Origin: Neurospora crassa OR74A
Taxonomy: Eukaryota; Ascomycota; Sordariomycetes; Sordariales; Sordariaceae
Length of the DNA stretch: 64,000 bases
Reading direction: 5' to 3'
Assembly (NCBI RefSeq): GCF_000182925.2
Contig: NC_026507.1
Location: 3,596,001 to 3,660,000 of the forward strand
Shown: positions 55,926 to 64,000 of the stretch, in pieces
Layout of the letters: every line of letters begins with the position of its first letter
Position numbering within the stretch: the first letter of the stretch is position 1
Translations under genes and position numbers: made by a program
The notes under the pieces: generated by a model
The model's input: only the letters and a program-made list of their open reading frames with translations
The model's database searches: none
What the model was told of the DNA's origin: nothing

Positions 55926-57901
55926 TTTGGGCGCGTGTGTTTTGGACCGGCACAGGTTATGGAGATTGAGATGGTTACCTCTATTGTTTACTTTCGAGTA
56001 TGTGGTTACCTTGACGTTTTTGATATCTTCTGAACCTGTTGGTTTGGTGATGGTGGTGGTGATGATGGTGATTTCGATGTTGACGGGGTCCGACGAACAT
56101 ATAAATAAATTCATGCTTCCGTGTCCTGACATCTGTTTAGTATTATCTTCACTTATCGTGAGTTTCTCGATCAAAATTGCAGTTCACTACATAGCACGTT
56201 TTGTTTCTGTTGTTGTTTCCCGTCTGTTCATGTTCATGTTGTTGTTTCACTCCTGTCATTTTCATATCTGTTTCTCTCTCCCCAGCCGGGAGTCTTCCGA
56301 TCCAATCAAGGTACTCCTCCCCTGGATTTCTTTGTTCACCTTTCTGCTTCTCCCGAAGGCCGGGGAAGACACCCGAATCCAATCCGAATTCAAGCCACTT
56401 GAGCACAACAATCCCATTCTTTCGGAGCTCCATGTCTCTTTTGGAGACTTCCACTTCTTTGTCAAGGTTCCTGACTTTCCGAGTTCCCCGTCCTTTGTTC
56501 CCGTCATCAGCACGACCGTCCCGTCCTGGATGGATGGATAGATCACTTATTAGATAGGCAGGTTTGGACAGGTTTGTAGATAGCGCTGGTCATTATGGAT
56601 GGATCGATTGCTTAGGCATCTAGTTTTAAACAGGTAGGTGAATAGCTGAGCGGGACGGCTTTTAAGAGAACCTAGCCTCCTCCAGTCCTCCTTCGATGAA
56701 GATGTTCCGACTCCCGAGTAAGTCAGTGGAAGACTCAAACAACAATCCCCATTGTCGGGAACCTCTTTCTTTCAAACAGACCGCTGTTGAATTCGGGACT
56801 CGCTCGGTTGACGAGTTCCGGCTTCCGAGTTCCGAGTTCCGACCATTGTTCATCGACCACCCAGCTTGGATTTGATCGCTAGGTCAATTTCCGGCACGGC
56901 AGAGAAAGGGACTTCAGTGCCTGTGCTTGGACGGCCTCTCTTTTCTTCTGTCTCTTTTGTGTCTTTTCTGGAATGGTTGTAACAGTTTCCGGTCAATAGA
57001 AGATCAAACATGTTTTCTTGAACAGCCCTCCCCTCGAGTTCCGCCAGGTAATTATTGATCTGGAATTTATACCTACCGGTAGGCGGTCAGCTGGCTGGCT
57101 GGCTGGTTGACACTAACAGAGATTGACATTAAGCTGGCGCGAACTGTGTTAGTCACGTCACCTACACAATTCGGTGTACTGGAGTTGTGCGCTTTACGTC
57201 CTCAACGTATGACACTCATCCCCCCGTTTGGATGGACTTAGAAAGTAAAATTGCTACACATATACTGGCATTCAGATGCTACCGCGTCGAGAAGAACCTC
57301 CGTGTTGTCCAAGCTACCTCTACTTTTTTTTCACCTCGTGATCCATTTGCTACCAAGGTAATTCAGGTCCTCAACCCGGTAGCAACGTTGAACAAGATAT
57401 TTATTTTTCCAATGCAAGAGATACAAGGCAAGTGATACCCTCCCCAGTTGGCCATTAACAAGGATGAGAAGTCCTCGATATCCCTTCCCACCACAAGAAG
57501 TAAACTAACGTTAAGCACCGCGCTCGTGTGTCCCTGTCGATGCAGCACCCTACACCATTCTCTATCTGGGCCAAGTCTCTTTTGAAAACCCACGTATTAC
57601 AGCTACATCTCATAACCAGCGGTAAATCCTTACAATTGTGAAGCCACTGCCCAGTTCTTGACCAATGACTCTGCTTTTTCCATCCCATGCCTCACCACCT
57701 GCGAGTCCTCGAAACGACTTCCCCGGACACAAACGCAGATTAGTCGCTTCATATACGCCTAACGACGTCCGATATCAAGGCATTCCCACTAAGCCGTTAC
57801 GGTGCTTTTTCAAAACGGCACTAGATCATGCCGGGGCTTTGCCACCCCACTGATGAAATGTATAGCAAGAGCGTGGGAAGTCATTCTGTCGCCGCTGACA
57901 T
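55926..57901. other. Long divergent-free spacer upstream of polyQ gene
   Basis: 2 kb between the polyQ gene start and the transporter stop, both minus strand. CGAGTTCCGAGTTCCGA (56820-56840) and GGCTGGCTGGCTGG (57092-57106) are short repeats. No gene supported. Confidence 0.45.
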
Positions 57902-60458
57902 TCAACGCCCGAAGCTTCTTCGCGCTGGGTGGGGTGAACTAGTTCCACCTTCGTTGGGAGTCGTGCCCAGGGACGGGGCAGACCTGTTGGAAGCAAGAGA
58001 GGAAGACGGAAGATTCGACGGCGCAATTTGTGCGGACAAGGGAGAATGGGAATTCCAGGCCGGGTTCAGCGTAGCAGGGTGGGCGAAAGCTCCTGCAGGA
58101 CGAAGGACAGCGTCTTGCAGAGTCTTCAGGACATCGTCACTTTCAGGAGGAGGAGGAGGAGGCCCAATCTTGGGAGCTGTAGTAAGATTAGGAAGGGTAG
58201 GAACAGCCTCGCGCTCAGCTCTCTCCGCGGTCTCAGCTACTGGAGCAGCCTCGGCCTGAGCAGGACTTCCACCAGTAGCCTTGTGGTATGTGATCTCCGT
58301 GAGCGGGGTTTCTCGGAAATGGACGCTCGGCCGCCACTTGCTGCTGTCCTTAGCCTTGAGATTTGGTGTCTGGTACATTTCGTCGATCTCCTCCAGAGAT
58401 AGACCCTTTGTCTCATAGATGTAAAAGTAGACAAAGCCGACGCAGAGCATGCAGGCCGTACCCCAGACGAAGAAGATCTTTGACTGGAGGTTTGCGTACC
58501 CGGGACCATAGTTGACGAGGTAAGGAGTCGAGTAGGCGATGGCCCAGTTTACTAACCACTGTTGTTGGGTCAGAAGGTTAGCGATTTGAGTGTGATGATA
58601 ACGCGCAAATCCTCAAGGTACAAAAATGCATCCGGGGCAGTGCATTGTTTCAGGTCATCAGCTTGTTAGGAGTGACACAAATCATCGCAACACATAACGG
58701 TACGCTGACAAGCTAACGGCAAGCGCCATAGCCTCCAGATAGTAAGGGCTTTGCGAAGGGTGTGGAAATGTCCCAAAGCACGGATTGCTCTACTCATCGA
58801 CAGAGAGGAACAAAGGTAGAGGGTAAAGGCTTGAAAAGTTCTCTTCTATCCTCCACCTTACCCCCAGAATGTCATGGTAGTAGACAGAATCCGGAGTTGA
58901 AAATGAAGGAACATGTTTCTGATGTGTGGTTAAGAGAGAAGAAGAAAGAAAGGTAATTTGGGGTTCTGAGGAGGGCTTTTAAATCTCACGCGAACCGCTC
59001 TGATCTCGAAATGACGACATTGGGGGGAACAACTCACGTTTGTAGCTGTGCTAATGCTCAACATCTGCGACCGATGCTTCAGTGGGTACAATTCTGCAGT
59101 TACCACCCACGCCAAGGGACCCCATGTTGCGGCGAAGAAGGCAATGAACAAGCACACAAAAGTGATTGATGCTTTTTGAGCAGCAACGTTGAGCACGATA
59201 ATGACCCCGGTGGCAGTCTGACTCGTTGTCGATGTACCGAGTGTAGCGACGATAAAGTGGCATATGTGCATGGCTACACCACCCCACAAGAGTAAAGGGC
59301 GGCGACCGAACTTGTCGAACATGAAGACAGCGGGGACCGTCGAGAGAACGTTGACTGTGGCTAGGATCATACTAATCAAGAAGGAATTCGAGATGCCCGA
59401 GTTCTCGAAGAATTGAGTACCGTAGTAAAAAATGAAGTTGACGCCTGTATAATTCTTCAAGTTAGAAAACGGTCATGGTGGAACAGCAAGGAGAACATGG
59501 GAGATGAAAAGACGAACCGGTAAGTTGCTGCAGGATTTGAAGTACCATGCCTGTGAGCATCCTCTTCAACATGCCCTTACGGAAGCAGTCCAGGTAGCTG
59601 CTGTTACCGAGTGACAGTTCATATTGGTAGTTTGCACGGATCTCTTCCATCTCCGCAAGGATGGCGGGATCATTGGGCGACAGGCAGCGGATTCTGGCCA
59701 GGGCTCGGGTGGCACGGGTCATGTCGCCTCGCTTGATGCAATACCTGGGAGTTTCGGGAAGGAAGTGCATGCCAATGATGAGAGTGAGCGAGAAGAGCCA
59801 CTGGAGAGCAATGGGAATTCTGTACGAGCCGGTGTCCTCCCGTTCATGAGTGCCATTATTGACTATGGCGGCGAAAAGGATGCCGATGGTGATTGCAAGT
59901 TGATATACGCCTACGATCATTCCACGGATCCATTTGGGGGCGGTCTCGGATTGATAGAGCGGGACTATGAAGGGCGCGGAGTTAGCATACCACGGCCATG
60001 ACTTTATGGAAAAGAAAAAAAAGGATGCATCACTCACCAAGAGCCGAAAGCAGGCCAACTCCAAGGCCGGCAAAGAATCTCCCGGCTACAAACAGAGGAA
60101 TGGCGACAGAAATTACTTGCATGGACACGCCAAAGTTGAAGACCCAAGAGGATATGATGATACCCCATCGCCGACCAATCTTATCCGCCAGCAAGGGAGA
60201 AGCCAAAGCACCGAAGAAGGTACCAGCCGAAAGGATAGACACAATGAGGGAAGATTGGGACGGGCTAATGGCCGGCCTCCCATCAGCATCGATGTAGCCA
60301 GTGGAGAAACGCTCGTTCCAATATTTCATGGCAATGACGCCGCTGATGGTGCCGGTGTCATAGCCAAAAAGAAGACCGCCAAAGGCCACGAAGACGCCGA
60401 TCAGAACGGAGAACCATACGGACCCCTTCTCATCGGGAGGGCGCTTGAATAGAACCAT
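57902..60458 (-). CDS. MFS hexose transporter or sensor with long C-terminal tail
   Basis: Four exons (60458-60038, 59964-59518, 59444-59038, 58558-57902) give 643 residues. It is a sugar porter: FGGLLFGYDTGTISGVI in helix 1, DKIGRRWGI in loop 2-3, PLYQSETAPKWIRG after helix 4, PETPRYCIKRG in the central loop, QQLTGVNFIFYYGT in helix 7, FDKFGRRPLLL in loop 8-9 and YETKGLSLEEIDEMY closing helix 12. Twelve helices are expected in the plasma membrane. A tail of about 150 residues, Pro/Ser/Ala-rich, exceeds that of plain transporters and recalls fungal glucose sensors such as Rgt2/RCO-3, though the tail sequence itself is not diagnostic. The last intron is 479 nt, much longer than others here. 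Confidence 0.9.
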
Positions 60459-62154
60459 GGTGTTCAAATGGGGGCATGTGTATCTGTTGGACAAGAGAGA
60501 GAGCAAGTTGTGTTCAGGGGAGGAAGAGATAAGGACGGAAGGTTCTGAAAACCACCTTTTATGTATGCGATGTGTGTCGGTTGTCCATGTCCAACTCTGG
60601 GGCTTTTAACGCATGGCATAGCATGATTACTGTTGTTTACCTTGGCCAAGGTGTGGACAGTACCTATAACCTGCATAATGAATGATGTCTACAAGGTGGC
60701 TTAGGTAGGTATCCTCATGCTAGAGAGATACACCTGATTAACTGGGAGCATCACAGTCGCTCAATAACACTGCCGGTTGGTGAGCCTCTCAAGATGAGAG
60801 AGTATGGCCCGAGAAACCCAAAAGTAATGGCCACGGGCACCAGATTGAGTGCGATCTCGAGGTGGTCAAGGTCGAGTCTATCATCGAAGTGAATGCTAGG
60901 CAGTTCAAGCGGGTGTGGTGTATATCATTGTACGGACCAGGCACTCGGAGCCGGCGCCATTCCGAGAGCCGTTGTAGGACCGACCGGGAGACTTGGAACA
61001 TGGCCGATGCGGTGCTGCCGTGCTGCTGCGTGCCATCCGGCGTCTCGGGTTGGCCATTCCCCACTGCACTAGGATACTTTGCTAACAAAACCGCGGGCAT
61101 TTCTGTAGGGGACCAGTTAGTGCTCCATCTAAGCTGCCAGCAGCCAAGAATACAAAACCGGAAAGAAAGTCACAATGTGCGTTACTTTGCCTGCATTTCA
61201 CTTTCGCGCATTCTGTACCAACATCCCGGTCTTCATTCCATAACGCGGAGGTCTAAATCATCTTCTTACTTGATGCCAGGCGCCAGCTAGCTGATGGCAG
61301 GCATTCGGAAACTGGTCCGAGAGCGAAGCCACCCATCAAGATGAGGATCAAGCCGAGACGCAACAAGGTGCTGCGGGGACATGTGAAGAACAGGTCAAGT
61401 AGAAGCGAAAGCGAAGAGGACTGAACTTGTTTGGACGAGTGGACTGCACTGCAGTGGCAGAAGCGAGGAAGCATTTCAAAATAGTGGGGGACGATGTTGC
61501 CTTGGAAGAAGAAGACGGATGGAAAGCACCTCCACTGCCACCTTCCCCCCATAGATCCAGGTCCAGACCATTCGGAGACCTTTTCATGTTACATGAGCTG
61601 GGATAAAGTTGTTAGCCGCAGCGTTTCAATCACCATGTTCTTCATGGTGATACAATCACTACACAATATAAGCATACGTTTATGAAGCTGACATCGTTTC
61701 CATTGCTACCATTCCCATCGAAAGTTGGTCCTGGTAGCGACGCCTGCAATCTGGAAACCGGCTCAAGACAGCCCAAGTGCTGGGTTAGTTGCAATCCAAT
61801 TACCAGGCCAATGAGCCGGACATCTATCACTGCAAAGTTCTTGCGGTTAACTATAACTACGTGCCAAAGGCCCATGTGTATATCCCGTTTCTACATCACT
61901 CACAAGGTTGCAAGTCGCTTAATGAAGTTGTCATTATGTAGTTTCCATTTGTTGTCAGAGGCCCCTTTTGATTTGTGCACGCTGTACGTGATGGGCATCG
62001 TGGCGTCTCGGCACCGTGGAGTATCGTCGTACCAGGTGGTTGGACCCCGAGAATGGCTTGACTGTCATATATATCAGCTCTTCTCCCGCGATCTTGTCTG
62101 AAGATGATCGATACACCAGTTTCTTTTCTTTGCCCATACTTGTGAGCTTGCAAG
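60459..62154. other. Divergent promoter region of hexose transporter and tyrosinase
   Basis: 1.7 kb between divergent genes. Open frames are short and motif-free. A TAGGTAGGTA cluster lies near 60702-60712 and a TATATAT run at 62067-62074, about 85 nt before the tyrosinase ATG. Confidence 0.45.
62067..62074 (+). promoter_or_regulatory. TATA-like box of the tyrosinase gene
   Basis: ATATATAT about 85 nt before the ATG at 62155; the position suits a short leader. Confidence 0.4.
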
Positions 62155-63425
62155 ATGAGGCTCTCAACCCTATCGCTCCTGGTTCTCCAGGCCGCTAGCA
62201 CATGCATAGGACTCCCGATTTCTAGCACGCGAGACCCAGTCATTGCGAAAGCAAAAGCAGAGCTAGAAGTCCTTGCCCGCTCTGCCCTCCAAAAGACCCT
62301 CAAGGCGGCCAATGAAAGGCAGTGCACACCGGATAAGATCAAGATCAGAAAAGAATGGTACGCCCCACGAGCACCTATAAGCTGCAACCCAGAATATCCC
62401 ATCGCTAACATCAGTCCAGGGGAGCACTCACCAAAGTAGAGAGGCTCGAGTACATCCAAGCCGTCCAATGTCTGCAGACCAAACCCTCCCGATATCCCGC
62501 GTCACTAGCCCCTGGCGCCAGGTCGCGCTTCGATGACTTTGTCGTCACCCACATCAACCAGACGCAAACCGCCCACTACACCGGCAACTTCCTCGGCCTG
62601 CACCGTTACTTCATCTCGCTGTATGAGCAAGCCCTGCGCGAAGAATGTGGGTATCGCGGGACTCAGCCCTACTGGGACTGGGCTAAGACCGCCGAAACTG
62701 GCCTCTCCGCCTCTCCCATCTTCGACGGCAGCGCGACCTCCATGTCCGGCAACGGTGTCTACATTCCCAACCAGGGAGACATTGTCCTAGGCGGCATCGA
62801 GGGTAGCAAACTGCCGCCTGTATACCTGCCCGCCGGCACCGGTGGCGGCTGTGTCACCTCGGGCCCCTTCGCCAACATGAGCGTGAACCTCGGCCCCATT
62901 GCCCTCGACGTCCCTGGCGGGGGACCGCAGCAATCGAATCCGGCTGGTCCATTCGCCTACAACCCACGGTGTCTGCGGCGCGACCTAAGCGATGCTGTGA
63001 ACCAGCGCTTCGCCAACGCTTCCTCCGTCCGCCATGTCCTTTCCCAGGAGACGGTCGCCAACTTCCAGATGATCATGCAAGGCATCCCCGGGTCCGGCGA
63101 CATTGGCGTGCACGGCGGAGGGCATTACTCTCTGGGAGGAGACCCGGGTCGTGATGTGAGCACGTCCCCGGGCGATCCGGCCTTTTATTTGCACCATGCC
63201 ATGATTGATCGGGTGTGGTGGATGTGGCAGATGGTGGATGCGAAAAAGAGGGTGTACGGCGAGAAGACGGCGGTGGCGGGGACGAGGACCTTCTTGAACA
63301 CTCCCGAGAGCGGGGAGACGACGTTGGATGATGTGGTGGATTTTGGGTATGCGGCGGGGCCAGGGAGGAAGTTGAGGGAGTTGATGAGCGTGGTGGAAGG
63401 GCCATTCTGTTATGTGTATGTATGA
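62155..63425 (+). CDS. Secreted tyrosinase-like copper oxidase
   Basis: Two exons (62155-62357, 62420-63425; 62-nt intron) give 402 residues. A signal peptide (MRLSTLSLLVLQAASTCIG) indicates secretion. The type-3 copper site is complete: CuA with His112, His120 and His129 (THINQTQTAHYTGNFLGLH), CuB with His299, His303 and His326 or 327 (VHGGGHYS; PAFYLHHAMIDRVWWMWQ). YRGTQPYWDWA between them is the family hallmark. It would oxidise phenols to quinones, but the sequence belongs to the short secreted branch found with many ascomycete secondary-metabolite and wall genes rather than the classic melanin tyrosinase. No CuA thioether Cys is obvious. Start chosen at the only ATG before the signal peptide. 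Confidence 0.92.
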
Positions 63426-63954
63426 TGACAGGGCTTGGCTTGTGTAACGACGTTGTACCGTGACGACTTGTTCCCGGATTGTTTTGGGCTGCTCGTGATG
63501 TCGAATCGGGTGTCAGAGCCCAGACTGCCGAGTGCAGCTGCCACTGGTGAGGACTGCTGACAGTCGGTATCGCGGCAGGCAGAGTTGTCCAGATAGGTAA
63601 GATAACTTGAAGTAAGGTAACGTAATTGGCACCTCAACAACTACACAGTAGCTCCATGCGGCAGGAACAATTAAGACGGAGTGAGAGCAAATGGGGAGGG
63701 GGTGATGCACCTTCCACCCAACGAGAGCACATAGGTATTGGGGATTGATGCCTGACAGAAAACTCCTTCTACCTACTTCATGCACCCCGCTTCATACATC
63801 CTGCAGTGATCTTCCTCTTGGAGCCTTTGCTTTTCACTCTTCACAGACTTTTCCCTGACCTCCATCTTTTGCTATCTGCCCTCCGCTTGCCACCAACATC
63901 ATCTTTCGCGGTGTGAATACTACCTACCTCTACCTCTAGGTTGTCTCGTACATC
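63426..63954. other. Spacer before the edge gene
   Basis: 529 nt with no gene. CTACCTACCTCTACCTCTAGG at 63922-63940 lies directly before the next start. Confidence 0.5.
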
Positions 63955-64000
63955 ATGCGCCTGCTTTCCACTCGAAAGTTTACCTTCCACGAATTCCACG
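63955..64000 (+). CDS. Start of a probable HET-domain gene (cut by the edge)
   Basis: The ATG at 63955 opens MRLLSTRKFTFHEFH to the window end. The pattern MRLL(x)T(x)(x)(x)(x)HEF is the standard opening of fungal HET-domain (heterokaryon incompatibility) proteins, which trigger cell death after fusion of unlike strains. Only 15 codons are visible, so the call rests on this pattern alone. Confidence 0.55.
   Translation, partial: MRLLSTRKFTFHEFH

Overview
The window is nuclear DNA of a filamentous ascomycete, most likely order Sordariales and probably close to Neurospora/Sordaria. Supporting signs are genes with one to five short introns (mostly 50-220 nt, with GT..AG ends and CTAAC/CTGAC-like branch sites), fungal-only families (PTH11-like rhodopsin-domain receptor, DUF3176, Clr5, Zn2Cys6 regulator, SidF-type siderophore acylase, HET start), long CAA/CAG-coded polyglutamine tracts, and a 493-residue mitochondrial calcium uniporter, which as I recall is the length of the Neurospora protein. 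This is an ordinary euchromatic chromosome arm. I recognised no transposon, virus-like element, CRISPR array or RIP-type AT-rich block.

Left part (1-22 kb): a possible gene tail at the edge; a four-exon short-chain dehydrogenase (1956-3508 +); a five-exon PTH11-like receptor (3946-5618 -); the calcium uniporter MCU (7306-8859 +); a hydroxyornithine acyltransferase of siderophore synthesis (9881-11495 +); a small secreted cyanovirin-N-like protein (12470-13269 +); a polyQ protein with a FAR1-like zinc-binding C-terminus (13880-15247 +); an OPT oligopeptide transporter (16864-19704 +); and a MARVEL-type membrane protein (21336-22033 +).

Middle (22-43 kb): a very charged, probably N-myristoylated protein (22900-24594 +); a secreted protein of unknown role (25405-26632 +); a DUF3176 membrane protein (26913-29067 -); an FAD monooxygenase (30084-31643 -); a Zn2Cys6 regulator (32393-35239 -); a Clr5-domain protein (37480-39389 +) whose stop codon sits in a 28-bp tandem duplication; an SRPK-like kinase (40871-42316 -); and a tRNA-Ser(AGA) (42900-42981 -).

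Right part (45-64 kb): pectate lyase PL3 (45359-46228 +); an IKS1-type kinase with C-terminal membrane segments (46710-49101 -); a purine-nucleoside-permease-family secreted protein (50130-51448 -); a GH79 beta-glucuronidase-like enzyme (52431-54015 -); a polyQ/polyN protein (54708-55925 -); a hexose transporter with a long C-terminal tail (57902-60458 -); a secreted tyrosinase (62155-63425 +); and the first codons of what looks like a HET-domain gene (63955 to the edge).

The genes do not form one obvious cluster. Several fit a saprotroph that digests plant material and imports the products: pectate lyase, glucuronidase, a hexose and a peptide transporter, siderophore acylase. Gene spans run from ATG to stop and include introns; exon limits were read by eye from splice signals and conserved protein sequence, and no similarity search was possible.
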